Shown in pieces: positions 1 through 8,106 of a stretch of 64,000 nt of DNA; positions within the stretch are counted from its first letter, which is position 1; each line of letters opens with the position of its first letter. Where the stretch lies: NCBI RefSeq assembly GCF_000315425.1, contig NZ_JH992925.1:455128-519127 (forward strand), written 5' to 3'. The stretch comes from Massilia timonae CCUG 45783 (GTDB taxonomy: Bacteria > Pseudomonadota > Gammaproteobacteria > Burkholderiales > Burkholderiaceae_D). A program made the translations under genes and the position numbers. The notes beneath the pieces are model-generated. The model did no database searches. It was not told the origin of the DNA and saw only the letters and a list, made by a program, of their open reading frames with translations.

Positions 1-626
1 CCGCGCCCGCGCCACGCAAGCCGGCGGCGCCCGCCGTCGTGGGCGGCCGCAGCGAGACGGCGGCGCAGCGCACCGAGAACACCTACCGGCGCGCGTTGCT
101 GGCGCTGGAAGACGGCCGCGTCACCGAGGCGATCGCGACCCTGCAGGCCGCCCTGAAGCTCGATCCGCGCCATGAGGCGTCGCGGCAAACGCTGGTGGGC
201 CTCCTGATCGAGGCCAGGCGGCCGGACGAGGCGATGCGCCAGCTGCAGGCGGCGCTGGCCCTCGATGCGCGCCAGCCTTCGCTGGCGATGTTGCTGGCGC
301 GCCTGCAGCTGGAGCGGGGCGGCCCTGCGCTCGACACCTTGACGCGCACCCTGCCGCATGCGGCAGGCAATGGCGAGTACCACGCCTTCCTGGCCGGCGT
401 GCTGCAGCGCGAAGGCCGTCATCGCGAAGCGGCCGGGCATTACCAGGCCGCGCTGCGCACCGCGCCGGGCAATGGCGTGTGGTGGATGGGCCTGGGCATC
501 TCGCTGCAGGCCGAGAAGCGCGATCCGGAAGCGGTGGCGGCGTTCTGGCAGGCGCTGGGCAGCGGGACGCTGTCGCCCGAACTGACGGCCTTCGTCGAGC
601 GCCGCCTGGGACAGCTCGAGCGCTAG
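1..626 (+). CDS. mshN: MshN-like TPR protein, MSHA pilus biogenesis (C-terminal part)
   Basis: The reading frame is open from position 3, so the gene starts upstream of the window. What is visible begins with an Ala/Pro-rich linker and continues into about 190 residues of tetratricopeptide repeats (pattern of A, L, Y and P at TPR positions, e.g. AIATLQAALKLDPRHEA and AAGHYQAALRTAPGN). The phrase WWMGLGISLQAEKR near the C terminus is typical of MshN, a periplasm-facing TPR protein of MSHA-type IV pilus assembly. The product is probably inner-membrane anchored by a segment outside the window. No other msh gene follows, so this would be the last gene of such a cluster. Another TPR scaffold protein is possible. 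Confidence 0.7.
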   Translation, partial: APAPRKPAAPAVVGGRSETAAQRTENTYRRALLALEDGRVTEAIATLQAALKLDPRHEASRQTLVGLLIEARRPDEAMRQLQAALALDARQPSLAMLLARLQLERGGPALDTLTRTLPHAAGNGEYHAFLAGVLQREGRHREAAGHYQAALRTAPGNGVWWMGLGISLQAEKRDPEAVAAFWQALGSGTLSPELTAFVERRLGQLER

Positions 627-687
627 CGGCCGGCCATTCATGTTGTTGTGATAGCATCGCCGGGTTCGTTTCATCCCTGGCATTTAT

Positions 688-1965
688 TTGCAAACTCACG
701 TGGCCACATCGACGCAGTTCGTCCCTCCAGCGGCGCCATGGCGCATGCGCATGGCGTTAGCGCTGTCCGTGCTGCTTCATGTGCTGTTATTGGGCATTCC
801 CATGGAAGGGGAAGTCTTCGGGCTGTCCGGCCTGCGCTTCCCGTGGGAAGAGCGGCGGCTGGCGGCGCGCGATCTGCAGATCGTGCTGGCGCCCGCGGCG
901 CCCGCTGCCGCGCCAGCGCCGATCCCGGCGCCTCCGACACCATCCGCCCCTGTTCCACGCAAGCCGGCGGCGGCTGCGCTGCCAGCAAGCGCGCCGGTCC
1001 CGCCGCCGGCAGCCGAGCCCCCCGCCCCAGCGCCATCCCGCAGCGACGCCATTGCAAGGGTGGCAGCCGATCCCGAACCCGAACCCGAACCCGAACCCGA
1101 ACCCGAACCCGATCGCGACGCCGCGGAGCAGGCGCGCGAGGTCGAGCTGATCGCGCTCGCGCGTGAGCAGGCCGAACGCGAGGCGAGCGCGCGCGTGGAG
1201 GCCGAACGGATCGCAGCGCGTCGGCGGGAAGAGGCGCGTCTCGAAGCCGAGCGTCTCGAAGCCTTGCAGCAGGCGCAGAAGGCGGAACAGGAGGCGGCGG
1301 CGCAGCGCGAGGCCGCGCGCCAGGAAGCAATCCAGCAAGAGCAGGCGCGGCAGGAACAAGCTAGGCAGGAACAAGCGAGGCAGGAACAAGCGAGGCTTGA
1401 CCAAGCGCAGCGCGAACAGGAACGTGCAAGCGAGGCCCAGGCCCAGGCCAGCCAGGCGGCGGCGCAACAGGGGCCGGGCGATCGGGGCCCTCCCGCGCAA
1501 CTGGCGCCACGCGCCGAACGGCTGCGCGCGATCGCCGAACAGCTCTCACGCGAAGCCGCCGGGCGCGACCGTGCGGGCAGTGCGCCGGGTGTGCCGCCAC
1601 CCACGGTCAGCGGCCTGCGCCGTGGCTGGCTGTTCGGACGCGCCGACCCCAACCAGGACCTGGTCCTGTATGCGCAAGCCATGGGCCGCAAGATCGAATT
1701 GAACCGGACGCTGGACATGGTGCGCGAAGCGGTGAAGCAGCCGCATACGCAGCCGGTCGTGACGGTGGCGGTACGCGCCGACGGTTCGGTGGAGAAGGTC
1801 ACGTTCGAGACGTCGAGCGGGGTGCCGGCGATCGACGACGGCATCCGCAGGATCATCGCGAGCCAGGCGCCATACGGTCCGTTCCCGCCGGCGCTGGCGC
1901 GGCAGTACGACGTGGTCGAGATCCGGCGCACCTGGCTGTTCGACGTCGCCGTACGCTTGCAATAA
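688..1965 (+). CDS. TonB/TolA-like protein with EP and QEQAR repeats
   Basis: A protein of 425 residues. An N-terminal hydrophobic segment (about residues 19-37) is followed by a Pro/Ala-rich stretch, six EP dipeptides (about 129-141), a long charged E/A/Q/R coiled coil (about 145-260) and a C-terminal TonB-type domain (about 350-425) with VTVAVRADGSVEKVTFETSS. This is the layout of an envelope-spanning energy transducer, between TonB (Pro-rich) and TolA (long helix). No exbBD or tolQR genes are adjacent, so the partner motor is unknown. The start is uncertain: TTG at 688 is the longest, GTG at 700 is an alternative, and neither has a strong ribosome-binding site. It follows the mshN-like gene by 61 bases. 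Confidence 0.7.
   Translation: MQTHVATSTQFVPPAAPWRMRMALALSVLLHVLLLGIPMEGEVFGLSGLRFPWEERRLAARDLQIVLAPAAPAAAPAPIPAPPTPSAPVPRKPAAAALPASAPVPPPAAEPPAPAPSRSDAIARVAADPEPEPEPEPEPEPDRDAAEQAREVELIALAREQAEREASARVEAERIAARRREEARLEAERLEALQQAQKAEQEAAAQREAARQEAIQQEQARQEQARQEQARQEQARLDQAQREQERASEAQAQASQAAAQQGPGDRGPPAQLAPRAERLRAIAEQLSREAAGRDRAGSAPGVPPPTVSGLRRGWLFGRADPNQDLVLYAQAMGRKIELNRTLDMVREAVKQPHTQPVVTVAVRADGSVEKVTFETSSGVPAIDDGIRRIIASQAPYGPFPPALARQYDVVEIRRTWLFDVAVRLQ
1075..1110 (+). repeat. 6 x GAACCC tandem repeat
   Basis: Six exact copies of the hexamer GAACCC encode six Glu-Pro dipeptides in the TonB-like protein. The unit is a multiple of three, so slippage would change spacer length without a frameshift. 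Confidence 0.95.
1351..1395 (+). repeat. 3 x 15-bp tandem repeat encoding QEQAR
   Basis: Three near-identical 15-bp units of CAGGAACAAGCGAGG (one T/G variant) lie inside the coiled-coil part of the TonB-like gene. Flanking degenerate copies extend the QEQAR/REQER pattern on both sides. The repeat keeps the reading frame. Confidence 0.9.
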
Positions 1966-1980
1966 ATGTCATAAAGTTGC

Positions 1981-2020
1981 TTGACAAGAACTCGTCGTGA
2001 TCCTAAAGTGATATCACTTT
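1981..2020 (+). promoter_or_regulatory. Promoter with 16-bp palindromic operator for the SPFH operon
   Basis: TTGACA at 1981-1986 is followed after 17 bases by TAAAGT at 2004-2009, a sigma70-type promoter with a consensus -35. The perfect palindrome AAAGTGATATCACTTT (2005-2020) overlaps the -10 box and the likely transcription start. A repressor bound there would block initiation. A good ribosome-binding site (GAGGAG, 2035-2040) precedes the ATG at 2047. The regulator is not identifiable from this window. Confidence 0.75.
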
Positions 2021-2046
2021 GATGTTATTTACACGAGGAGACAAGC

Positions 2047-2943
2047 ATGCACGCAGCACATACGCGCCGTGAATCGGCGTTTTCGTCGGCAAATGGCTAT
2101 CTGGCGGCCTGCGCCGGGATCGTCCTGCTGCTGTTGTCCGCCTATCTCTTCAAGAGGATGGCCGAGTCGTCGGACGGCTTGTGGTTCCTGCTCGCCAGCG
2201 TGGTGGTCGGCATCGGGGGCCTGTTGCTCCTGAGCGGCCTCTACATGCTGCAGCCGAACGAGAGCGCGATCCTGACCCTGTTCGGCAAGTACATCGGCAC
2301 CGACCGCAGCGAAGGGTTGCGCTGGGCCTTCCCGTTCTACGTCAAGCGCCGCCTGTCGCTGCGCGCCCGCAACTTCAATGCGCCGACGCTCAAGGTCAAC
2401 GACAAGCGCGGCAACCCGGTCGAGATCAGCGCGGCGGTGGTCTGGCGCGTGCGCGACACCGCCCAGGCCGTGTTCGAGGTGGACGACTTCGAGCGCTATG
2501 TGTCGATCCAGGCCGAAGCAGCGCTGCGCCACCTGGCGTCGCAGTATGCCTACGACGAAGGCGAAGACCTGGCCCCGGGCGAGACCACCTTGCGCGCCGG
2601 CATGGACGTGGTGGCCGATACGCTCAAGGGCGAGCTGCAGGCGCGCTTCGAGGCGGCCGGCGTCGAGGTGCTCGACGCCAAGCTGACGCACCTGGCCTAT
2701 GCCGCCGAGATCGCGCAGGTCATGCTGCGCCGCCAGCAGGCCGAAGCCATCATCAGCGCCCGCGCTAAAATCGTGCATGGCGCCGTGAGCATGGTGGAGA
2801 CGGCCCTGAAAGGCCTGTCCGAGCGCGGCATCGTCGAGCTCGACGACGAGCGCAAGGCGGCGATGGTCAGCAATCTGCTCGTCGTGCTGTGCTCGGACAA
2901 GGAAACCCAGCCGATCGTGAATACCGGCACCCTGTACAACTAG
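2047..2943 (+). CDS. SPFH/Band 7 domain membrane protein
   Basis: A protein of 298 residues. Two hydrophobic segments (about 19-36 and 46-67) anchor it in the membrane. A Band 7 domain follows from [19 protein letters not shown] to about residue 240, including [20 protein letters not shown] and the helical [18 protein letters not shown] region typical of slipin/stomatin-like proteins. SPFH proteins form membrane-associated oligomers and often organise membrane proteins or proteases. No NfeD-type partner gene is present. A ribbon-helix-helix gene follows after 12 bases, so the two are probably cotranscribed from the palindrome-bearing promoter at 1981. The biological role here is unknown. Confidence 0.88.
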   Translation: MHAAHTRRESAFSSANGYLAACAGIVLLLLSAYLFKRMAESSDGLWFLLASVVVGIGGLLLLSGLYMLQPNESAILTLFGKYIGTDRSEGLRWAFPFYVKRRLSLRARNFNAPTLKVNDKRGNPVEISAAVVWRVRDTAQAVFEVDDFERYVSIQAEAALRHLASQYAYDEGEDLAPGETTLRAGMDVVADTLKGELQARFEAAGVEVLDAKLTHLAYAAEIAQVMLRRQQAEAIISARAKIVHGAVSMVETALKGLSERGIVELDDERKAAMVSNLLVVLCSDKETQPIVNTGTLYN

Positions 2944-2955
2944 CAGCGAAACGGC

Positions 2956-3147
2956 ATGGCAAGTCCCGGCAAAAAAGCGTTCCCCCTGCGGATCGATCCA
3001 GCCCTGTGGGAGGAACTGCAGCGTCTCGCGGCGCGCGACCTGCGCAGCGTGAACGCGCAGATCGAGTTCCTGCTGCGCGAGAGCCTGGCCCGCCGCGGCG
3101 TGAAAGTCGGGGAAGCAAAGACCAGAAGTGGTGAAGATGAAACGTAG
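2956..3147 (+). CDS. Arc-like ribbon-helix-helix protein
   Basis: A small protein of 63 residues. The pattern FPLRIDPALWEELQRLAARD followed by LRSVNAQIEFLLRESLARR matches the Arc/MetJ ribbon-helix-helix fold: one beta strand (FPLRID) and two helices, with the conserved S-x-N-x-x-I start of helix B. Such proteins are usually dimeric DNA-binding repressors or antitoxins. It sits 12 bases after the SPFH gene and overlaps the next gene by 11 bases. It could regulate this operon, but a homodimer binding the 16-bp palindrome is only a guess. No toxin gene is recognisable beside it. Confidence 0.8.
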   Translation: MASPGKKAFPLRIDPALWEELQRLAARDLRSVNAQIEFLLRESLARRGVKVGEAKTRSGEDET

Positions 3148-3493
3148 TTCGAGCGGTGGCCTGGTCTATTCCACCGAGAGCGGGCGCATGTGCCCCGACT
3201 GCCGGCAGCCGGTCGCCGCCTGCGCCTGCTCGGCCGCGGCGCGTGTGGTCGGGGACGGCGTGGTGCGCGTCTCGCGCCAGTCGAAAGGGCGGGGCGGCAA
3301 GACGGTCACGCTGGTCAAGGGCGTGGCGCTCGATCCGGTTGCGCTGGCGCTGCTGGGCAAGCAGCTGCGCACGGCCTGCGGTTCGGGCGGCACCGTCAAG
3401 GATGGCGTGATCGAAGTCCAGGGCGACCATTGCGAGCTGGTGATGGATACGTTGACCAGGCTGGGTCACGCGCCGAAACGGGCCGGGGGCTGA
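3137..3493 (+). CDS. yciH: SUI1-family translation factor, YciH-like
   Basis: A protein of 118 residues from the ATG at 3137; GTG codons at 3128 and 3131 are in-frame alternatives. The N terminus carries the LVYST-x-x-GRMCP-x-C signature with four cysteines (MCPDCRQPVAACAC), which could bind zinc. The C-terminal two thirds is a SUI1/eIF1 fold: QSKGRGGKTVTLVKG, a central helix, GTVKDGVIEVQGDH. Bacterial YciH is reported to influence start-codon selection. The gene overlaps the ribbon-helix-helix gene by 11 bases, implying translational coupling. Confidence 0.88.
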   Translation: MKRSSSGGLVYSTESGRMCPDCRQPVAACACSAAARVVGDGVVRVSRQSKGRGGKTVTLVKGVALDPVALALLGKQLRTACGSGGTVKDGVIEVQGDHCELVMDTLTRLGHAPKRAGG

Positions 3494-3667
3494 GCTGCGG
3501 CGGCGGCCCGCCCGCCGGGCAAGAGCGGTCAAGAGGGCAGCCATGTGCTAAAGTGACATGATTGCTGGTTGCGGACGCGACCGGCACGCCTTGATCCGCG
3601 CATGGCGGACGAGGCGGCGCGTATTCCCCCGGTCAAAGCGACCCAAATAATAAACCCCGGGTGTCCC

Positions 3668-4999
3668 ATGAATCTGTTCGAACATTTGGCTGTCCTGGCG
3701 CTGCTGGTGCTGGCGGCCGGCTTCCTGTCGTTGACCGAGATCGCGCTCGCCGGCGCACGCAAGATCAAGCTGAAACTGCTGGCCGAGGCCGGCGACGAGC
3801 GGGCCCAGAAGGTGATGTCGCTGCAGGCCCAGTCGGCCGACTTTTTCGCCGCGTCGCAACTTGGCCTGAACGCCATCGCCATCCTCGGCGGCATCCTGGG
3901 CGAGGGCGCCCTGCGGCCGTTCTTCCTCGACTGGCTGTCGCTGTTCTACAGCGGCCCGGGCCGCGACAACGTGGCCTTCGCGCTCTCTTTCGTGTTCGTC
4001 ACGACCCTGTTCGTGCTGTTCTCGGACCTGATGCCCAAGCGCCTGGCGATGATCGCCCCCGAGGCCACGGCGATGGCCGTGATCCGCCCGGTGCTGTTCG
4101 TGATCCGCCTGTTCCGGCCATTTTCCTGGGCGCTGAACAAGATCGCCAATATGCTGTTCCGCCTGTTCGGGGTCGACATGACGCGCGAAGACCGCATCAC
4201 CTTCGACGAGATCTCGGCCGTCGTCGAAGCCGGCGCCCAGGCCGGTGTGTTGCAGAAGCAGGAGCAGCACTTCATCGAGAACGTGTTCGAGCTCGAATCG
4301 CGCACGGTCACCTCGACCATGACGACGCGCGAGAACGTCGTGTTCTTCGACCTGACCGAGCCCGAGGAAAGCATCCGCCAGAAGATCGCCAATCACTCGC
4401 TGTCGAAGTTCCCGGTGTGCGACGGCGTGATCGACCGCGTGGTCGGCTATGTCGACACGCGCGACATCCTGGTGCGCCTGCTGAGCAAGCAGACCAGGTT
4501 CCAGCTGAGCGAACTGACCATCCGCACGGCCCTGATCATCCCGGACACGCTGACCCTGTCCGAGATGCTCGACCGCTTCAGGTCGAGCAAGGAAACCTTC
4601 GCCATCGTCATCAACGAATACGCCTTCGTGGTCGGCGTGATCACGCTGAGCGACATCATGGTCACCGTCATGGGCCGCTGGGGCAGCCCGCTCGAAGCCG
4701 ACCAGCAGACCTTGCAGCGCGACGACGGCTCGTGGCTGATCGACGGCAGCACGCCGGTGGCCGACATGAAGCGGGTGCTCGACCTGCAGTCGCTGCCCGA
4801 GGAAGAACGCTACGAAACGGCGGCCGGCTTCATGATGTACATGCTGCGCAAGGTGCCCAAGCCGACCGACAGCGTCGAGCATGAGGGCATGCGCTTCGAG
4901 GTGGTCGACGTCGACCACTACCGGATCGACCAGTTGCTGGTGAAGCGCCTGGAACGCGCCGACACGTCGCCCCTGTCGGTGGGTTCGCTGACCGACTAG
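3668..4999 (+). CDS. CNNM/CBS-domain membrane protein (YtfL/CorC-HlyC family)
   Basis: A protein of 443 residues from the ATG at 3668; the longer in-frame extension upstream has no hydrophobic or family-like character. An N-terminal DUF21/CNNM membrane domain (about 1-190, starting MNLFEHLAVLALLVLAAG) includes the typical GFLSLTEIALAGAR. A CBS pair spans roughly 215-340 (MTTRENVVFFDL; FAIVINEYAFVVGVITLSDIM). A CorC/HlyC C-terminal domain spans about 350-435 (DGSWLIDGSTPVADMKRVL). Family members are implicated in Mg2+/Co2+ efflux or polyamine export; the substrate cannot be told from sequence. Older annotations call it hemolysin, which is probably misleading. Monocistronic by spacing. Confidence 0.9.
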   Translation: MNLFEHLAVLALLVLAAGFLSLTEIALAGARKIKLKLLAEAGDERAQKVMSLQAQSADFFAASQLGLNAIAILGGILGEGALRPFFLDWLSLFYSGPGRDNVAFALSFVFVTTLFVLFSDLMPKRLAMIAPEATAMAVIRPVLFVIRLFRPFSWALNKIANMLFRLFGVDMTREDRITFDEISAVVEAGAQAGVLQKQEQHFIENVFELESRTVTSTMTTRENVVFFDLTEPEESIRQKIANHSLSKFPVCDGVIDRVVGYVDTRDILVRLLSKQTRFQLSELTIRTALIIPDTLTLSEMLDRFRSSKETFAIVINEYAFVVGVITLSDIMVTVMGRWGSPLEADQQTLQRDDGSWLIDGSTPVADMKRVLDLQSLPEEERYETAAGFMMYMLRKVPKPTDSVEHEGMRFEVVDVDHYRIDQLLVKRLERADTSPLSVGSLTD

Positions 5000-5115
5000 G
5001 CAGGGGCGCCGGCGTCACGGCTGAGCCGTGCGTCAATATATCGCGCGCTTTGGTAGCCTGAGCTGGTCCGGCTCGCACGTGGATGCGGGCCGCCACCAAC
5101 CACAGGAGCCCTTAC

Positions 5116-5592
5116 ATGTCTATCCGCAACCTGCTTTCTTCGATCCTGATCGGCGCCGTCGCCAGCGCGCGCTCGATGACGCCCATGGCCACCATCGCCA
5201 CCGCGCGCCTGGCCGGCCGCGGCACCTCGGGCGACCTGTTCCTGCTGGACCGCCCGACCTTCAAGTATGGCGCGCTGGCGATGGGCGTCGGCGAGCTGCT
5301 CGGCGACAAGATGAAGAGCGCGCCCGACCGCACTGTCTTTCTCGGCCTGCTGGCGCGCGTGATGAGCGCGGGGATCGCCGGCGCGGCCTTGGCGCCGAAA
5401 GGCAGGGAAAAGGCGGGCGCCGCGGCCGCGGTGGCCACCGCCGTGCCGCTGGCCTACCTGACCCTGGCCGGGCGCAAGCAGGCGATGGCGCGCATCGGCC
5501 AGACCAAGAGCGGCTTGATCGAGGACGCGCTGGTCGTGGCCGCCGGCGCCGCGATCGTGGCGATGGCCACCAAGCCGCAGCGCGGCTACTGA
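5116..5592 (+). CDS. DUF4126 family membrane protein
   Basis: A protein of 158 residues starting at ATG 5116, 7 bases after an AGGAG ribosome-binding site (5104-5108). The sequence SILIGAVASARSMTPMA and repeated Gly/Ala-rich hydrophobic helices (around 75-95, 100-115, 138-150) match DUF4126, a family of small inner-membrane proteins of unknown function. It ends 3 bases before the convergent aminotransferase gene. Confidence 0.8.
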   Translation: MSIRNLLSSILIGAVASARSMTPMATIATARLAGRGTSGDLFLLDRPTFKYGALAMGVGELLGDKMKSAPDRTVFLGLLARVMSAGIAGAALAPKGREKAGAAAAVATAVPLAYLTLAGRKQAMARIGQTKSGLIEDALVVAAGAAIVAMATKPQRGY

Positions 5593-5595
5593 GTC

Positions 5596-6753
5596 CTACA
5601 GGCGGCCGAGGCGCTCCAGCGCCAGTTGCAGCGTCGCGTCCTTCTTCGCGAAGCAGAAACGCACCACCCGCGATTCCTTCGCCTGGCCGTAGAAGGCCGA
5701 CACCGGAATCGCCGCCACCTTGATCTCGGTGGTCAGCCAGCGCGCGAAATCCGCCTCGGACAGGTCGGACACGGCGTCATAGCGCACGCACTGGAAATAC
5801 GTCCCATCCGACGGCAGCAGGGTGAAGCGCGAGCCGGCCAGCCCGGCGCGGAACAGGTCGCGCTTGGCCTGGTAGAAGGCGGGCAGGTCGCGCCATGGCG
5901 CCGGGTCTTGCAGGTAGGCCGCGATCGCATGCTGCATCGGCGCCGTGACGCAGAATACGTTGTACTGGTGGACCTTGCGGAACTCGGTCATCAATGCCGC
6001 CGGCGCCGCCACGTGGCCGATCTTCCAGCCGGTGACGTGGAAGGCCTTGCCGAAGCTCGACACCACGAAGGCGCGTTCGGCCAGCCTCGGGTCACGCGAC
6101 ACCGACGCATGCGGCTCGCCGTCGTACACCATGTGCTCATAGACCTCGTCGGACAGCACCAGGATGGAAGTGCCGTCGACGATCGCCGCCAACGCATCGA
6201 GGTCGGCCTGGCGCAGGATGGTCCCGGTCGGGTTGTGCGGCGTGTTCACCACGATCATGCGCGTGCGCGGCGTGACCGCGGCGGCTACCTCATCCCACGG
6301 CACGCTGAATCCGGCCTCGTCGAAGCGCATCGCCACCGGCGCCACCACGCCGCCGGCCAGTGCGATTGCCGGCGCATAGCAGTCGTAGGCCGGCTCGATG
6401 ACGATCACCTCGTCGCCCGGATGCACGACCGCGAGGATCGCCGTGTGGATGGCCTGGCTGGCGCCGACCGTGACGGTGATCTCGGTGTTGGCGTCGTAGC
6501 GGTGGCCGTAGGTCGCCTCGATCTTGGCGGCGATCGCCTGGCGCAGCACCGGCATGCCGGTCATGGGCGCGTACTGGTTATGGCCGGCGCGCATCGCCTC
6601 GGCCACCAGTTCGACCAGCTTCGGGTCGCAGGCGAAGTCGGGGAAGCCCTGGCCGAGGTTGACGGCGTCATGCTCGAGCGCCAGTTGCGACATCTGGGTG
6701 AACACGGTGGTGCCCACTTGGGGCAGGCGGGAGACCAGGGGAGGGAGGCTCAT
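5596..6753 (-). CDS. Pyridoxal-phosphate aminotransferase, YbdL-like methionine/kynurenine type
   Basis: A fold-type I aminotransferase of 385 residues, the full family length. It carries NLGQGFPDF near residue 32, YAPMTGMPVLRQAIA at 61, the NTPHNPTGT motif at 170, SDEVYEHMVYD at 201 and the PLP lysine K236 in SSFGKAFHVTGWKIGH. The N-terminal and lysine motifs are those of YbdL-type methionine aminotransferases and kynurenine aminotransferases (class I/II). The likely reaction is transamination of methionine, aromatic amino acids or kynurenine with a 2-oxo acid. Substrate choice is uncertain. Confidence 0.88.
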   Translation of the reverse strand: MSLPPLVSRLPQVGTTVFTQMSQLALEHDAVNLGQGFPDFACDPKLVELVAEAMRAGHNQYAPMTGMPVLRQAIAAKIEATYGHRYDANTEITVTVGASQAIHTAILAVVHPGDEVIVIEPAYDCYAPAIALAGGVVAPVAMRFDEAGFSVPWDEVAAAVTPRTRMIVVNTPHNPTGTILRQADLDALAAIVDGTSILVLSDEVYEHMVYDGEPHASVSRDPRLAERAFVVSSFGKAFHVTGWKIGHVAAPAALMTEFRKVHQYNVFCVTAPMQHAIAAYLQDPAPWRDLPAFYQAKRDLFRAGLAGSRFTLLPSDGTYFQCVRYDAVSDLSEADFARWLTTEIKVAAIPVSAFYGQAKESRVVRFCFAKKDATLQLALERLGRL

Positions 6754-6789
6754 GGGCGTAGGCGGGTGGTGATGATGATGTTGGATAGC

Positions 6790-7245
6790 TTATTCTAGCT
6801 TGCCTTCGGCTCTGGCCTTGAGCCAGGCCTCGGGCAGCATGATGCGAAACAGGCCGGCCTGCGCCGTCTTGCGGCCCAGCTTGAGCAAGGCCTTGTCCTT
6901 GCTGATCAGGACCGCAGCGCCGGCGTCGCGCGCCAGTTCCATGAATTTCTGGTCGTCGCGGTCGGTGCACACCGGCAGGCGGATCGGCTTCGCTTCCGGC
7001 GCGACCAGGCGCAGCAGGGCGTCGAAGCGGGCCGCGGCCCGTTCGCGGCCGGCCTCGTCCAGCGGCAGATGCGGGTAGCGCAGCACGGCGAGGTATTCAT
7101 CGCGGCATTCGGCGCGCGTGATCGCGTCGACCTGCTTCGTCTCGATGGCCGCCAGCAGCTCGGCCCAGCGCGGATCGTGGAACACGAACAGGTCGAGCAA
7201 GACGTTGGTGTCGATGACGATGGATTCTGCTGGAGCGGTTATCAT
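6790..7245 (-). CDS. PIN-domain protein, putative VapC-type toxin (COG1569-like)
   Basis: A protein of 151 residues with PIN nuclease features: [12 protein letters not shown] (acidic residue D12), [16 protein letters not shown] in the middle (conserved E), and a C-terminal pair in [32 protein letters not shown] (D...D). These acidic residues would bind Mg2+/Mn2+ for RNA cleavage. It belongs to the family annotated as toxin component of TA systems, but no antitoxin gene is seen next to it, so a stand-alone PIN protein is equally likely. It lies 36 bases upstream of the aminotransferase start, same strand, possibly cotranscribed. Confidence 0.8.
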   Translation of the reverse strand: MITAPAESIVIDTNVLLDLFVFHDPRWAELLAAIETKQVDAITRAECRDEYLAVLRYPHLPLDEAGRERAAARFDALLRLVAPEAKPIRLPVCTDRDDQKFMELARDAGAAVLISKDKALLKLGRKTAQAGLFRIMLPEAWLKARAEGKLE

Positions 7246-7281
7246 GTAGCTTGTTTATTTGCGGAAAATTTTTGTTCGTTC

Positions 7282-8052
7282 ATGCTGATTGTCCTGTCCC
7301 CCGCCAAGTCGCTCGATCTCGAATCGCCCCTGACCACCAAGCAACATACCACTCCCGACTTCATCCCGCAGGCCGCGGAACTGATCGAGGTGCTGCGCGA
7401 TTATTCGCCGGCCCGGATCAGCGAGCTGATGGACCTGTCGGATGCCCTCTCGGTGCTGAACGTCGGCCGCTACGCCCACTGGCAGCCCGACCATGCCGAG
7501 GCGCGCCCGGCCATCATGTCGTTCAACGGCGACGTGTACACCGGCTTCGACGCCCCGAGCCTGGACGCGCAAGGGCTCAAGTACGTGCAGCGCCATGTGC
7601 GCATCCTGTCGGGCCTGTACGGCCTGCTGCGGCCGCTGGACCAGATGCATCCTTACCGCCTCGAGATGGGCACCAAGCTGGCCAACGCGCGTGGCAAGGA
7701 TCTGTATGCGTTCTGGGGCGAGACCATCACCCGGGCGCTGAACCGCCAGCTGGCCGAGACCCGGTCCACGGCGCTGGTCAACCTGGCCTCGACCGAGTAC
7801 TTCAAGTCGGTCAAGCCGAAGCTGCTCGATGCGCCGGTGATCGAGCCGGTGTTCCAGGACTGGAAGAACGGCCAGTACAAGATCATTTCGTTCTTCGCCA
7901 AGCGCGCCCGCGGCATGATGGCGCGCTATGCGGCCGATCGCGGCATCACCGATCCGGAGCAGCTCAAGGAATTCGACGTCGACGGCTATGCCTATGAGCC
8001 GGGCGCTTCGAAGGAGCGCGCGTGGGTGTTCCGCCGCCGGATCGACGCCTGA
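7282..8052 (+). CDS. yaaA: Peroxide stress protein YaaA
   Basis: A protein of 256 residues from ATG 7282, starting [17 protein letters not shown], the signature of YaaA/DUF328. Further family motifs are [50 protein letters not shown] and the C-terminal [18 protein letters not shown]. In E. coli YaaA is induced by OxyR and limits iron-dependent DNA damage during H2O2 stress. The gene is divergent from the PIN gene with only 36 bases between starts. No OxyR site was evident by eye. Confidence 0.95.
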   Translation: MLIVLSPAKSLDLESPLTTKQHTTPDFIPQAAELIEVLRDYSPARISELMDLSDALSVLNVGRYAHWQPDHAEARPAIMSFNGDVYTGFDAPSLDAQGLKYVQRHVRILSGLYGLLRPLDQMHPYRLEMGTKLANARGKDLYAFWGETITRALNRQLAETRSTALVNLASTEYFKSVKPKLLDAPVIEPVFQDWKNGQYKIISFFAKRARGMMARYAADRGITDPEQLKEFDVDGYAYEPGASKERAWVFRRRIDA

Positions 8053-8074
8053 GCGAGGCCCGGGCCGAAAGGAC

Positions 8075-8098
8075 CGCCGGCGCTGGACGGCGCCGGCG
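8075..8098. terminator. GC-rich hairpin between yaaA and bamD
   Basis: CGCCGGCGC (8075-8083) and GCGCCGGCG (8090-8098) form a 9-bp stem with a 6-nt loop between convergent genes. There is no strong U tract, so it may only be a weak or factor-assisted terminator. Confidence 0.45.
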
Positions 8099-8106
8099 CT
8101 GTGATC

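Noticed and set aside
6790-7245. VapBC toxin-antitoxin pair around the PIN gene
   Set aside because: No AbrB-, RHH- or Phd-type antitoxin gene is adjacent; the upstream gene is divergent yaaA and the downstream gene an aminotransferase.
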